A DNA stretch of 64,000 nucleotides from Flavobacterium sp. TR2. GTDB lineage: Bacteria > Bacteroidota > Bacteroidia > Flavobacteriales > Flavobacteriaceae. A program made the position numbers and the translations under genes. Within the stretch, counting starts at the first letter, position 1. Each line of letters opens with the position of its first letter. Location of the stretch: assembly GCF_025252405.1 (NCBI RefSeq), contig NZ_CP104307.1, positions 2,728,001-2,792,000 of the forward strand, in the 5' to 3' direction. A model generated the notes under the pieces. It did not search any database, had not been told where the DNA came from, and was given only the letters and a program-made list of their open reading frames with translations. Shown here piece after piece: positions 25,426 through 35,312 of the stretch.

Positions 25426-26712
25426 TTGGAACAAAAAAAACTTTTAATAATTACCTATTATTTCCCGCCCGCTGGTGGGCCAGGGGTACAGCGTTGGCTA
25501 AAATTCGTGAAATATCTTCCTGAATTTGACATTCAGCCAATAGTTTACGTTCCAGAAAACCCGACTTATCCAATTGTTGATGAAGGTTTGGTGAGTGAAA
25601 TATCAGACAAAGCAATTGTTTTAAAGAATAAAATTTGGGAGCCTTATCAATTGGCTTCTATTTTTTCGAAAAATAAAACCAAGAAAATCAGTTCTGGAAT
25701 TTTTCCGCAAAAGAAAAAGCAGACTTTTTTGGACAAGACTTTTCTTTGGGTTCGAGGGAATCTTTTTATTCCAGACGCGCGTGTTTTTTGGGTAAAACCA
25801 TCTGTTTCCTATTTAGAAAAATACATTCAAGAAAATAATATTGATACAATTGTAACTTCTGGGCCGCCGCACAGCCTGCATTTAATCGGCTTAGAATTGC
25901 AAGAGAAATTAAAAGTGAAATGGTTTGCCGATTTTCGTGATCCTTGGACAACAATTGGATATCATAAAGCGCTTCGTTTGTCTTCTTATGCTGAAAAGAA
26001 GCACAAAAATTTAGAACATAAAGTGCTTAATGCTGCCGACGAAATTATTGTAACAAGCAAAACCACAAAAGCAGAGTTTGAAGCGATCACCAATAAGCCA
26101 ATTACTGTAATTACAAACGGTTATGATGTTGAAACAGTAGAAAAACAAACTTTAGATGCTAAATTTACTTTGGCGCATATAGGTTCTTTTTTATCTGACA
26201 GAAACCCGCCATTTTTATGGGAAGTTTTGGTTGAATTACTGCAAGAAATTCCAGAATTTAAATCTCATTTAGAGATAAAATTAATTGGAGCCGTAAGTCA
26301 AGAAGTTTTAGATGCCATTCAAGAACATCACTTAAATGATTATTTAAATTTAGTTGGCTATGTTTCTCACAAAGAAGCTGTGGCGCACCAGAGAAAATCT
26401 CAAGTTTTACTTTTAATAGAGATTAATTCTGAAGATACGAAAAGCATTATTCCTGGAAAATTATTCGAATATATGGTCTCAAACCGACCAATTATTGCAA
26501 TTGGACCTCAAGGATCTGATTTTGCCGATATCGTTACACAGACCAATACTGGAGTATTTTTTGATTATTCTGAAAAAGCGAAATTAAAAAGCGTAATTTT
26601 GGACTTTTTTAATCAGTTTTTGGAAGGGAAACTGCAATCGCATGGAATTGGTTTGCAGCAATATTCGAGAAAAAACCTAACCAAACAGTTGGCACAGCTG
26701 ATTAAAGGATAA
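25426..26712 (+). CDS. glycosyltransferase family 4 protein
   Basis: This 428-residue GT-B fold enzyme should transfer a sugar from a nucleotide donor. The N-terminal acceptor domain starts with LLIITYYFPPAGGPGVQRWLKFVKYL. The C-terminal donor domain has ANGYD-like ITNGYDVE, LAHIGSFLSDRNP, and the EX7E-like IPGKLFEYMVSNRPIIAIG. The start is TTG at 25426, preceded by A/T-rich sequence. It sits 50 bases after the YfhO-type gene and 34 bases before a flippase gene, so the three probably act on the same surface glycan. Donor and acceptor are unknown. Confidence 0.9.
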   Translation: MEQKKLLIITYYFPPAGGPGVQRWLKFVKYLPEFDIQPIVYVPENPTYPIVDEGLVSEISDKAIVLKNKIWEPYQLASIFSKNKTKKISSGIFPQKKKQTFLDKTFLWVRGNLFIPDARVFWVKPSVSYLEKYIQENNIDTIVTSGPPHSLHLIGLELQEKLKVKWFADFRDPWTTIGYHKALRLSSYAEKKHKNLEHKVLNAADEIIVTSKTTKAEFEAITNKPITVITNGYDVETVEKQTLDAKFTLAHIGSFLSDRNPPFLWEVLVELLQEIPEFKSHLEIKLIGAVSQEVLDAIQEHHLNDYLNLVGYVSHKEAVAHQRKSQVLLLIEINSEDTKSIIPGKLFEYMVSNRPIIAIGPQGSDFADIVTQTNTGVFFDYSEKAKLKSVILDFFNQFLEGKLQSHGIGLQQYSRKNLTKQLAQLIKG

Positions 26713-26746
26713 TCATTAAAAATCACATACAATCTAAACTCAAGAA

Positions 26747-28216
26747 ATGGGTATTGTCTTAAATCAGTCTTTTAAAAACACTATAATTACATACATTGGT
26801 TTTGGTATCGGAGCCATTAATACACTTTATTTATATCCGATTTTTCTAGGGGCAACTTTTTATGGATTAACCAATTATATAACATCTAGCGCGAATGTTA
26901 TTATGCCTTTATTTGCTATCGGAATGCAAAACACTTTAGTCAAATTCTATTCGCAATACAAAACTGAAGAAGAAAAATCTCAATTTTTATCTTTTACGGT
27001 TTTATTCCCTATTTTATTAATCATTCCTTTGCTGTTAATAGGGCTTTGTTTCTATGACGAAATTTTGTTCTTCCTATCAAAAAAGAATGCAATTGTCAAA
27101 GATTATGTTTGGCTAATTCCTTTTATAGGGCTGACAATGGCTTACTTTGAAATTTTTTATGCTTGGGCGCGTGTCCATATGCATTCAGTTTTTGGTAATT
27201 TTATTAAAGAAATTGGCTTGCGATTGTTTTCTTTATTTTTATTGATAGCGGTTTATTATGATGTGCTAACTGTCGAAGGATTTGTATATGCAACTGCGAT
27301 ATTGTATTTAATCGCATTTTTGGTTACGATGTTTTATGCATTTAGCGTTCAAAAGCCGCATTTTCAATTTACAAGACCCAAAAACACCAAAGAGATATTG
27401 GTTTACACTTTTTATATTATTTTGTCAGGAAGTGTAGCAAATTTACTTTTAGATGGAGATAAAATGATATTGAATCAATACATGATTATTGATAATATAG
27501 CATTTTATTCTGTGGCAACTTATATTGCTTTGGTAATTTCTGTTCCAAGCCGTGCCATGCATCAGATTGTTTATCCAATAACGGCAAAATTAATGCATGA
27601 AAACAAGCATGATGAACTGAATCTGCTTTATAAAAAAACGTCAATTAACCTTCAGGTTGTCGGAGGATTTGTAATGCTTTGCATTTTTGTTAATATCAAT
27701 CAATTGTATGAAATGGTGCCAAAAGAATACAGCGGCGGAATTGCTGTTGTGTTTATGATTGGACTTTCAAAATATTTTGATTTAATCTTAGGGAATAATA
27801 ACGCTATTATCTTCAATACAAAATATTACAGAATGGTATTGTATTTAGGATTAATGCTAGTGGTTTTGACTGTAGTCTTAAACATGATTTTTATTCCTAT
27901 TTATGGAATATTTGGTTCTGCTTTTGCAACACTTTTATCCATTACCTTGTATAGTTTGGCGAAGCTGCTTTTTGTGGTTAAAAAACTTCATCTTTATCCG
28001 TTTACTAAGCAGACTATTCATTCAATGCTTTTGACATTCGCATTGTTTCTGCTGTTTTACTTCTGGGAATTCCCATTTTTTCAATTGATTAGTATTGCTT
28101 TAAAATCGATATTGGTCACTATTTTATATCTGTATTTGAATTATAAATTCAAGATTTCATCAGATATTAATAATGTTATCGATTCTATTTTGAAAAAGAT
28201 CGGAATCAGAATTTAA
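26747..28216 (+). CDS. polysaccharide flippase (Wzx/MATE-like, MVF superfamily)
   Basis: This 489-residue protein has about 12-14 membrane helices and the layout of oligosaccharide flippases, which move undecaprenyl-linked repeat units across the inner membrane. Helices begin at the N-terminus (IITYIGFGIGAINTLYLYPIFLG). A loop, SVPSRAMHQIVYPITAKLMHENKHDELN, is typical. It follows the glycosyltransferase by 34 bases. It is the last gene of the DUF4834-YfhO-glycosyltransferase-flippase run. Confidence 0.9.
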   Translation: MGIVLNQSFKNTIITYIGFGIGAINTLYLYPIFLGATFYGLTNYITSSANVIMPLFAIGMQNTLVKFYSQYKTEEEKSQFLSFTVLFPILLIIPLLLIGLCFYDEILFFLSKKNAIVKDYVWLIPFIGLTMAYFEIFYAWARVHMHSVFGNFIKEIGLRLFSLFLLIAVYYDVLTVEGFVYATAILYLIAFLVTMFYAFSVQKPHFQFTRPKNTKEILVYTFYIILSGSVANLLLDGDKMILNQYMIIDNIAFYSVATYIALVISVPSRAMHQIVYPITAKLMHENKHDELNLLYKKTSINLQVVGGFVMLCIFVNINQLYEMVPKEYSGGIAVVFMIGLSKYFDLILGNNNAIIFNTKYYRMVLYLGLMLVVLTVVLNMIFIPIYGIFGSAFATLLSITLYSLAKLLFVVKKLHLYPFTKQTIHSMLLTFALFLLFYFWEFPFFQLISIALKSILVTILYLYLNYKFKISSDINNVIDSILKKIGIRI

Positions 28217-28270
28217 TTAGGAGCTGTAGGAAAAAAAGCAAATAATGTAAAATTGTAGCTTTTTTGTCTT

Positions 28271-28278
28271 TATATTTG
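28271..28278 (+). promoter_or_regulatory. promoter -7 box for the MscS gene
   Basis: TATATTTG matches TAnnTTTG, 34 bases before the ATG at 28313. The nearest upstream TTG (28253-28255) is slightly too close, so only the -7 element is firm. Confidence 0.4.
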
Positions 28279-28312
28279 TTAGAAAGGATAGCTAATTTAT
28301 TTCTAATAGAAT

Positions 28313-29962
28313 ATGAGAGTAAAAGTACTTAGGTTATTAGTTTTATTTTTTGTTTTATTTTCTTTTTCGGTTTTTGCTCAGACTGACCATAAAGATGCTG
28401 ATAAAGAATCTGCTGCAGCAAAGCCAAAAGGTTATCCTGTAAAACCTTTCAAAGACACTCTTTTTTATGTTTATCATAATGTAGGTTCCTTTTCTGCAAA
28501 AGAACGGGCAGAATACATTAGCAGTAAAATAAAAAGGCTTTACAATGAATCTTTTTTTGAAAAGGATTCTATTAAGATTGTTCCTTCAGATGTTTCGATG
28601 GATATTGTCTATCAAAACGATTTTGTCATAATGTCTGTTTTGGATGCCGATGCAGAAGCCGAGAATAGCACTGTGAAAAACATTGCTATCCGAAATCTGG
28701 CTAAAATTAAAAGTGCAATATTATATCAGAACGAAAATTATTCGCAATTGCCTAAGCGAATAGGTTATACAATTCTATTAATCCTTATAATTGGTTTTGT
28801 CTTATTTTTAGTTGGTAAGGTTTTTAATCTGATCAAAAAATATATCATCAAAAATAAAGCAAGATATTTTAAAGGATTTAATTACAATACAATTAAAATA
28901 TTATCTCCAGAAAAACAGCTGATTTTGTTCCTTCGTTTTTTTGGATTCGTAAAAATAGTAGCTCTAATTTTAATAGTTTACCTGTCGCTCCCTATTTTAT
29001 TTAGCATCTTTCCGGCTACCAAAGATTATACTACCATGCTGCTTAGATGGATTTTGACTCCAGCTAAATCTGCAGTAATGGGGTTTGTGGGATTTCTTCC
29101 AAGTCTGTTTACGATTATCGTAATTATCGTCATTTTTAAATATTCGCTTAAAGTGATTAAATTTTTCTTTGATGAAATAAAATCAGAAAATATTAAAATT
29201 GATGGATTCTACAGCGATTGGGCTTTGCCGACATTCAACGTAATACGACTTCTGATGTATGCCTTTATGTTAGTCGTTATTTTTCCGTACCTGCCCGGTT
29301 CAGATTCTCCTATTTTTAAAGGAGTTTCAGTGTTTGTTGGGGTTTTGTTTTCGTTGGGATCTTCCAATGCTATTGCCAATATGGTGGCAGGTTTGGTTAT
29401 TACCTATATGCGTCCGTTTAAAGTTGGCGATTATATAAAAATCGGAGATGTTAGTGGCGAAGTGATAGAAAAAACAGGTTTGGTGACCAGAATTAGAACG
29501 CCAAAATTTGAAGATATTACAATTCCGAATTCGACTGTTTTGTCAAGCACATCTACTAATTATTCAGCAAATACTAAAAATTCGACAAACGGATTATTAA
29601 TTCATACCACAGTGACAATTGGATATGATGTTCCTTGGAAAGATATTCACGCCGCTTTGATCGACGCCGCTTCAAAAACAGAAATGACTGAAAAAGAGCC
29701 TAAACCTTTTGTGCTTCAAACAAGTTTAGATGATTTTTATGTTTCGTATCAGATTAACGTCTATACCAAAGAGCCAACTAAACAGCCTCGCATTTATTCT
29801 TCGCTTCACCAGAACATTCAGGATTCCTTTAATGCGGCTGGCATTGAGATTATGTCGCCACATTACAGCGCTTTGCGAGACGGAAACACCACTACAATTC
29901 CGCCTAATTATTTGAAAGAAGACTACGAATCACCTGTTTTTAATATTAAAAATAAAGGTTAA
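28313..29962 (+). CDS. mechanosensitive ion channel, MscS family
   Basis: This 549-residue inner-membrane channel releases solutes during hypo-osmotic shock. It begins with a signal peptide (SFSVFAQ) and a periplasmic domain of about 120 residues, then five hydrophobic segments. The MscS pore and beta domain follow: SLGSSNAIANMVAGLVITYMRPFKVGDYIKIGDVSGEVIEKTG and TIPNSTVLSS. The C-terminal alpha/beta domain ends with ALRDGNTT. The added periplasmic domain makes it longer than MscS of E. coli (about 286 residues). It has its own promoter and is a single-gene unit. Confidence 0.93.
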   Translation: MRVKVLRLLVLFFVLFSFSVFAQTDHKDADKESAAAKPKGYPVKPFKDTLFYVYHNVGSFSAKERAEYISSKIKRLYNESFFEKDSIKIVPSDVSMDIVYQNDFVIMSVLDADAEAENSTVKNIAIRNLAKIKSAILYQNENYSQLPKRIGYTILLILIIGFVLFLVGKVFNLIKKYIIKNKARYFKGFNYNTIKILSPEKQLILFLRFFGFVKIVALILIVYLSLPILFSIFPATKDYTTMLLRWILTPAKSAVMGFVGFLPSLFTIIVIIVIFKYSLKVIKFFFDEIKSENIKIDGFYSDWALPTFNVIRLLMYAFMLVVIFPYLPGSDSPIFKGVSVFVGVLFSLGSSNAIANMVAGLVITYMRPFKVGDYIKIGDVSGEVIEKTGLVTRIRTPKFEDITIPNSTVLSSTSTNYSANTKNSTNGLLIHTTVTIGYDVPWKDIHAALIDAASKTEMTEKEPKPFVLQTSLDDFYVSYQINVYTKEPTKQPRIYSSLHQNIQDSFNAAGIEIMSPHYSALRDGNTTTIPPNYLKEDYESPVFNIKNKG

Positions 29963-30189
29963 GTTATTGATAGCGAGTAATTAAATTTAAAACTTTAACA
30001 CCTGAATACTTTGTAATTAATTGAATAAAAATTAACTTTAACATGAAAGTGCAACAGTACTTTTCTTAAAAAGCAGTTTTTTTTAAATAAAAGATTAAAT
30101 ATTAGGCATTCTTTTAGTTTTAGAATTAAGTGCTTTTGCAGGAAATTACAAATAAAAGTGTAACCAGAATTAATTGTAGATTAGTAATT

Positions 30190-30489
30190 ATGAAGTACAA
30201 TCATCTCAGCCATGAACAAAGCATGCAAGTATTTTCTAATATGATATCAAACAAAGTTCATAACGGATTTACTTTAGAAGAAAGAAATGATGAGCTGCTT
30301 TTTGCAGTCTTGTCTAAAGGAGGAAAAGTGGTTAATCACAGTTTAAATTTTATGATTTTTTGTTTAACTCTAGGTTTATGGTCATTTGCGTGGCTGTATC
30401 TTACTTTTGAAGCTTCAAAACAAAAAAAGATTTTAGTAGCTATTGATGAAGATGGACTTCCTTTTGAAGAAAGATGTCTAGTAGCATAG
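30190..30489 (+). CDS. small conserved protein with one membrane helix
   Basis: This 99-residue protein has a soluble N-terminal half (LSHEQSMQVFSNMISNKVHNGFTLEERNDE) and one membrane segment (LNFMIFCLTLGLWSFAWLYLTF) followed by a charged tail ending in ERCLVA. I start at ATG 30190; the in-frame TTG 60 bases earlier adds no convincing sequence. No domain is recognised. The bipolar pattern is that of small membrane proteins seen in many Flavobacterium genomes. Confidence 0.65.
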   Translation: MKYNHLSHEQSMQVFSNMISNKVHNGFTLEERNDELLFAVLSKGGKVVNHSLNFMIFCLTLGLWSFAWLYLTFEASKQKKILVAIDEDGLPFEERCLVA

Positions 30490-30506
30490 AGCTATAGGCT
30501 TTGCGC

Positions 30507-30658
30507 TTTTACGCTGTAGGCTTTAAGCTGTAAGCTGTAAGCTGTAAGCCTTAAGTAGCACAGTAACCTAATAAAAAAAACAGCCATAGGCTGTTTTTTT
30601 TATTTTGTGTTTATCGGATAAAGCCTAAAGCCTAAAGCCTAAAGCCTAAAGCTTACTG
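30507..30658. repeat. short tandem repeats flanking a terminator
   Basis: Repeats of GCTGTAAGCTTTA-type units (TAAGCTGTAAGCTGTAAGC around 30526-30550) lie before the terminator. Tandem AAAGCCTAAAGCCTAAAGC units lie at 30624-30650. The two sets are roughly complementary, so the whole region can fold back on itself. Confidence 0.65.
30573..30604. terminator. bidirectional terminator
   Basis: AAAAAAAACAGCC / GGCTGTTTTTTTT stem with a 3-base loop, between convergent genes ending at 30489 (+) and 30673 (-). Confidence 0.85.
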
Positions 30659-30672
30659 CTTAAAGCAATTCT

Positions 30673-33468
30673 TTAAAGCTTATCTTTTAAATAAATTCCT
30701 GTTACAGATTCTTTTACTTTTACAATATCTTCTGGAGTTCCAGACGCTAGTAAATAACCTCCATTTTCTCCTCCTTCAGGTCCTAAATCAAGTATCCAGT
30801 CTGCGCATTTGATTAAATCTAGATTATGTTCGATTACAATGATCGAATGTCCTTTTTCAATTAAAGCATCAAACGATGCTAAAAGCTTTTTAATATCATG
30901 AAAGTGAAGACCGGTAGTAGGTTCGTCAAAAACAAATAAAGCTTTGTCTTTTGTAGCGCCTTTCACCAAGAACGAAGCCAGTTTGATACGCTGAGCTTCT
31001 CCGCCTGAAAGGGTAGAAGAAGATTGCCCTAATTGAACATATCCTAAACCAACATCTTGTAATGGCTGCAATTTTTGAGTGATTTTAGACTGCTTGTTTT
31101 TTTCGAAAAAAGCAATCGCATCATCAATGGTCATAGTCAGAATATCATTGATATTTTGATTGTCAAAAGTAACCTCTAAAATCTCTTTTTTAAATCGTTT
31201 TCCTCCGCAGGTTTCGCAAGGCAATGAAACATCGGCCATAAAAACCATTTCGACATTTATCGAGCCTTCTCCTTTACAGGTTTCGCAACGCCCTCCGTCA
31301 ACATTAAAAGAGAAATGTTTGGCTTGGTAGCCTCTTATTTTTGATAATTTTTCTTTGGCATACAAATCGCGAATGTCGTCATATGCTTTGATGTACGTAA
31401 CAGGATTTGATCTAGAACTTCTTCCAATCGGATTCTGGTCTACGTATTCAATATGTTTAATCTGCGAAAAAGAGCCAGCTATTTCTGTAAATTGTCCTGC
31501 TTTTTCGGCAGCGCTTTCTAGTTTTTTCTGAACGGCAGGAAACAAAATTTTCTTGATTAAAGTACTTTTACCGCTTCCAGAAACGCCAGTAACAACGGTT
31601 AAAACGTCTAAAGGAAAAGTAACGTCAATATTTTTTAAGTTGTTTTCGCGCGCACCAATGATGTCAATGTGATTTTTATATTTTCTTCTTTGTTTGGGCA
31701 CAGCAATTTCTAAATCGCCATTTAAATATTTTGCCGTTAAAGAATCTGATTTTAAAATTTCATCATAAGTTCCCTGAGCAACCAGTTTTCCTCCAAAAGT
31801 TCCAGCTTCCGGACCAATATCAATAATCATATCGGCGGCTTTCATGATATCTTCATCATGTTCAACCACAATTACGGTATTGCCAAGATCACGAAGAGAA
31901 AGCAGTACTTTGATCAGTCTTTCAGAATCTTTTGGGTGAAGTCCGATGCTTGGTTCGTCTAGAATGTACATCGATCCCACCAAGCTGCTTCCAAGAGAAG
32001 TGGCCAGGTTAATTCGCTGAGATTCTCCACCAGAAAGAGTGGCAGAATTTCTATTCAGAGTAAGATAATCTAATCCAACTTCTGATAAGAAAGACAAACG
32101 ATTATTGATTTCTATCATCAATCGTTTGGCTATTTGCTGCTCGTATTGGTTTAATTCGATGTTTTTGAAGAAAGTTACCAAGTGTTTAATTGGTAAATCA
32201 ACCAAATCAGAAACCGTTTTTCCGTTGATTTTTACATATGATGCTTCTTCGCGTAAGCGTTTGCCCTTACACGCGTGGCATTTGGTTTTGCCGCGGTAGC
32301 GTGACAGCATTACACGGTTTTGGATCTTATAATTTTTTTCCTCTAATTCTCTGAAGAAATCATTCAACCCTTGGAAATACTGATTTCCAGTCCAAATTAA
32401 ATCTTTTTGTTCTTCTGTTAATTGAAAATAAGGTTTATGAATTGGAAAATCAAATTTGTAAGCGTGTTTTACCAATTCATCTTTATACCAGCTCATGCTT
32501 TCGCCGCGCCACGGATAAATGGCACTTTCAAAAATTGACAATGAAGTGTTTGGCACCACCAGATCGGTATCAATGCCTATTATATTTCCGTAGCCTTCGC
32601 ATACTGGGCAAGCTCCGTATGGATTATTGAAACTGAATAAATGAACGTTTGGTTCTAAAAAAGTTATTCCGTCAAGCTCAAATTTATTGGAGTAAGAAAA
32701 TCTCTTTTCTCCATTTAATTCTTGGAGAAAGCAGATTCCTTTTCCTTCAAAAAAAGCAGTCTGAACTGCATCGGCAAGACGATTGTAAAATTCTTCTTCT
32801 TCCTTTACAACAATACGGTCAATAATTAGAAGAATATCTTTATTGTCAAATTGATGTAGATCTGAAGCAGAAAACTCATCTAAACGAACCATTTCGTTGT
32901 CAACTAAAATACGTGCAAAACCTTGCTGCAGAAGTACTTTTAGTTTGTCTTCAAGCTGTCTGCCTTCTTCTAGGTGAATAGGAGCTAGAAGCAGCCATCT
33001 GCTGTCAAGAGGAAGGCTCTTAACGTCAGAAATAACATCTGTGACCGTATTTTTTTTGACTTCCTGCCCAGAAATGGGAGAATACGTGCGTCCAATTCTG
33101 GCAAACAGAAGTTTGATGTAATCGTATATTTCTGTAGAAGTTCCAACTGTCGAACGAGCATTGGTTGTATTTACTTTTTGCTCAATAGCAATTGCAGGAG
33201 CAATACCTTTAATGTATTCTACCTTTGGTTTGTCTAATCGGCCTAAAAACTGACGCGCATACGAAGATAAACTTTCTACGTAACGTCTTTGCCCCTCGGC
33301 ATATAAAGTGTCAAAAGCTAAACTCGATTTTCCTGATCCTGAAAGACCTGTAATAACAACCAGTTTATTTCTTGGAATGACTACATCTACATTTTTTAAA
33401 TTATGTACCTGCGCTCCTTTAATTATAATATTTGATTTTGGGTCTATTTTAGAAAGGTCAATTTGCAT
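30673..33468 (-). CDS. uvrA: excinuclease ABC subunit A
   Basis: This 931-residue protein is the damage-recognition ATPase of nucleotide excision repair. Both ABC modules are complete: Walker A GLSGSGKSS with LSGGESQRINLATSLGSSL and ILDEPSIGLH, and Walker A GVSGSGKSTL with LSGGEAQRIKLASFL and VFDEPTTGLH. Zinc sites are visible as CPVCEGYG, CHACKGKRL, and CETCKGEG with CETCGGKRF. I start at MQIDLSKIDPKSN (33468); the ten extra residues of the longer frame include a poor Phe-rich segment. Length is the usual one. No uvrB or uvrC is nearby. Confidence 0.96.
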   Translation of the reverse strand: MQIDLSKIDPKSNIIIKGAQVHNLKNVDVVIPRNKLVVITGLSGSGKSSLAFDTLYAEGQRRYVESLSSYARQFLGRLDKPKVEYIKGIAPAIAIEQKVNTTNARSTVGTSTEIYDYIKLLFARIGRTYSPISGQEVKKNTVTDVISDVKSLPLDSRWLLLAPIHLEEGRQLEDKLKVLLQQGFARILVDNEMVRLDEFSASDLHQFDNKDILLIIDRIVVKEEEEFYNRLADAVQTAFFEGKGICFLQELNGEKRFSYSNKFELDGITFLEPNVHLFSFNNPYGACPVCEGYGNIIGIDTDLVVPNTSLSIFESAIYPWRGESMSWYKDELVKHAYKFDFPIHKPYFQLTEEQKDLIWTGNQYFQGLNDFFRELEEKNYKIQNRVMLSRYRGKTKCHACKGKRLREEASYVKINGKTVSDLVDLPIKHLVTFFKNIELNQYEQQIAKRLMIEINNRLSFLSEVGLDYLTLNRNSATLSGGESQRINLATSLGSSLVGSMYILDEPSIGLHPKDSERLIKVLLSLRDLGNTVIVVEHDEDIMKAADMIIDIGPEAGTFGGKLVAQGTYDEILKSDSLTAKYLNGDLEIAVPKQRRKYKNHIDIIGARENNLKNIDVTFPLDVLTVVTGVSGSGKSTLIKKILFPAVQKKLESAAEKAGQFTEIAGSFSQIKHIEYVDQNPIGRSSRSNPVTYIKAYDDIRDLYAKEKLSKIRGYQAKHFSFNVDGGRCETCKGEGSINVEMVFMADVSLPCETCGGKRFKKEILEVTFDNQNINDILTMTIDDAIAFFEKNKQSKITQKLQPLQDVGLGYVQLGQSSSTLSGGEAQRIKLASFLVKGATKDKALFVFDEPTTGLHFHDIKKLLASFDALIEKGHSIIVIEHNLDLIKCADWILDLGPEGGENGGYLLASGTPEDIVKVKESVTGIYLKDKL

Positions 33469-33493
33469 AAAAAAGTCAATTTTTACAAAAGTA

Positions 33494-33858
33494 ATCAATT
33501 TTGAATTGGATTTAGTTACGGATTTAGTTCCAAATCTTAACTATTTTCATCCTAATTAAAATGCTTTTAGGTAGCTTTTTTCTATAGAAAAACTATTTTC
33601 AGAATGTGAAATGATGCATTTTAAAGTCTTTTTTAGAAAAATATCGAGGAATTATCGTTTTATTTCGAGAAAAATTGTAATTTAAATTTCGATTTCAAAC
33701 AATAAATAAATTTTATCTTACTAATTATAAGGTGTTTATGTTTTGTTTTTAACACTTTTTGAGCGCTTTTGTTTTACGGATTTTTAGCTCTTTTTGCGTA
33801 AATTTTATGTTTATTATACATTAATAAAAGTTTTATTAACAATAATAAATGATTTTAT
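33494..33858. other. gene-free AT-rich intergenic DNA upstream of uvrA and the ECF sigma gene
   Basis: This stretch between divergent uvrA and the ECF sigma gene has no convincing ORF, no hairpin terminator and no repeat. A TACTTTTG box on the minus strand at 33486-33493 could be the uvrA -7 element. Nothing else stands out. Confidence 0.5.
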
Positions 33859-33890
33859 TTGCTTTTTAAAATTAAAATTTGTTAAATTTG
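33859..33890 (+). promoter_or_regulatory. promoter for the ECF sigma factor gene
   Basis: TTG at 33859-33861, 21-base spacer, then TAAATTTG at 33883-33890. This is a good match to the consensus, with a roughly 100-base 5' leader before the ATG at 33993. Confidence 0.6.
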
Positions 33891-33992
33891 GTCACAATAT
33901 TAACATAACTCAAAAACGATAGGCCTATATAAAAAAACTACTTTTTAGAAAATACTCCAAATTTTAAAATAAAACTAAAAAAAGTAGTTATT

Positions 33993-34577
33993 ATGGCTGA
34001 TCTGCATACTCCAGACGCTCTATTAGTAAAAAATTATGTTGACGGAAGCGAAGCTGCGCTGGCAACATTAATAAAAAGGCATGAATCTAAGATATATGGA
34101 TTTATATATTCTAAGATTGCTGATAGAGATATTTCAAATGATATTTTTCAAGACACTTTCATTAAAGTTATTAGAACTTTAAAAAGCAATTCTTATAACG
34201 AAGAAGGTAAATTTCTGCCTTGGGTTATGCGTATTTCTCATAACTTAATTGTAGATCACTTTCGCAAAACCAAAAAAATGCCGATGTATAGAGAAACAGA
34301 AGAGTTTTCTATTTTTTCTATCATGTCAGACGACGCGCTGACAATTGAAGGCAAAATGATTGTAGATCAGGTAGAACTTGATTTAAAGAAGCTTATTGAA
34401 GAGCTTCCAGATGACCAAAAAGAAGTATTGGTAATGCGTATGTATCAGGATATGAGTTTTAAAGAAATCTCAGAAATTACAGGCGTAAGCATTAATACGG
34501 CGCTAGGAAGAATGCGTTATGCGCTAATGAATTTGCGAAAAATAATAGATAAACACCAAATTATTTTAACTAACTAA
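33993..34577 (+). CDS. ECF-type RNA polymerase sigma factor (RpoE/SigW-like)
   Basis: This 194-residue sigma factor has region 2 (ESKIYGFIYSKIADRDISNDIFQDTFIKVIRTL and KFLPWVMRISHNLIVDHFRKTKKM) and region 4 (LPDDQKEVLVMRMYQDMSFKEISEITGVSINTALGRMRYALMNLRK). No membrane anti-sigma gene follows. Instead a 47-codon ORF starts 51 bases downstream. Its leader of about 100 bases may carry post-transcriptional control. The target genes are not visible. Confidence 0.94.
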   Translation: MADLHTPDALLVKNYVDGSEAALATLIKRHESKIYGFIYSKIADRDISNDIFQDTFIKVIRTLKSNSYNEEGKFLPWVMRISHNLIVDHFRKTKKMPMYRETEEFSIFSIMSDDALTIEGKMIVDQVELDLKKLIEELPDDQKEVLVMRMYQDMSFKEISEITGVSINTALGRMRYALMNLRKIIDKHQIILTN

Positions 34578-34628
34578 TACTATTTTGATAATTGGCCCGT
34601 TATACTAGTATAAAAACATTGTGATAGT

Positions 34629-34772
34629 ATGGGGAAAATTTACTCAAAAAAAGCTATAGCTTCTAAAAATCTTAAACCTAAAAAAGAAGTCGTTTCTTTT
34701 TTATTGAATTATTCAAAAGCCTTGACAGTAGTTAAGATTGACGATAAAAATTTTGAGATAATAGCTAACTAA
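34629..34772 (+). CDS. 47-residue basic protein downstream of the ECF sigma factor
   Basis: The ORF starts at ATG 34629 and stops at 34770-34772. The product (MGKIYSKKAIASKNLKPKKE, then VVSFLLNYSKALTVVKIDDK and NFEIIAN) is basic at the N-terminus, with a central amphipathic helix and no membrane segment. It lies 51 bases after the sigma-factor stop and before a terminator, so it is in the same transcript. I do not recognise a family. The compact LLNYSKAL core and continuous polar/hydrophobic pattern suggest a real small protein, possibly a regulator of the sigma factor. Confidence 0.55.
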   Translation: MGKIYSKKAIASKNLKPKKEVVSFLLNYSKALTVVKIDDKNFEIIAN

Positions 34773-34836
34773 ACAGCCCACTGCTCCTGTCGGATGTTTA
34801 TAAAAAACAAACCAAATGGTCGTTTTGGTTTAAGAG

Positions 34837-34878
34837 CTCACTGTTTGTATATTCATGTACAAGTAGTGAGTTTTTTTT
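34837..34878 (+). terminator. terminator after the ECF sigma unit
   Basis: CTCACT at 34837-34842 pairs with AGTGAG at 34865-34870, with a partly paired interior and a T run after it. It ends the sigma factor plus 47-codon ORF unit. Confidence 0.7.
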
Positions 34879-34879
34879 A

Positions 34880-35312
34880 TTTATTCTTTTTAGTAAAAAG
34901 TATAAGGTTTTTACATCATTTTTTCTCTTGTTTTGTTAAAATTTAATATTTTGATGAGATTTTATATGTTTATTTAGTTTTTAATTCTATTTTAGTTAAA
35001 AAACTAATTTTTTCGTCGTTAAAAATGCTTTTGTTAAGTGTTATTCGTATTATGAAATAGTTTGTGCCTAAGATTCTAAAAAATAAAGAACTAAGAATTA
35101 AATATTTAACCCAAAACAGATTGTTTATGAAGAAAAATTACCCTGCTTTATTTTGTTAAGTTAGATGCTTGATTTTTGAGAAAAATATTTGTACCAGCAG
35201 ATGTTTGATCACAAAATAGCGATGAAGATAGTTTTGTAACCAGTTTAATTATCTTTTGCTATGCCTCAAAAGAATTAAGAAAATCATTTAATCACCAAAA
35301 CTTAACCGCAAA
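34880..35312. other. AT-rich intergenic DNA, no gene seen
   Basis: No ORF with credible sequence or family signature is present in this 430-base stretch. It ends at the start of the TPR gene and presumably carries its promoter, but I could not place a convincing TTG / TAnnTTTG pair. Confidence 0.45.

Noticed and set aside
30507..30658. Possible CRISPR array from short repeats after the small membrane protein gene
   Set aside because: Repeats are only 6-9 bases, directly adjacent without unique spacers, and no cas genes are present.
33469..33498. 10-residue extension of UvrA
   Set aside because: The residues MITFVKIDFF are not typical; MQIDLSK is the conserved start.
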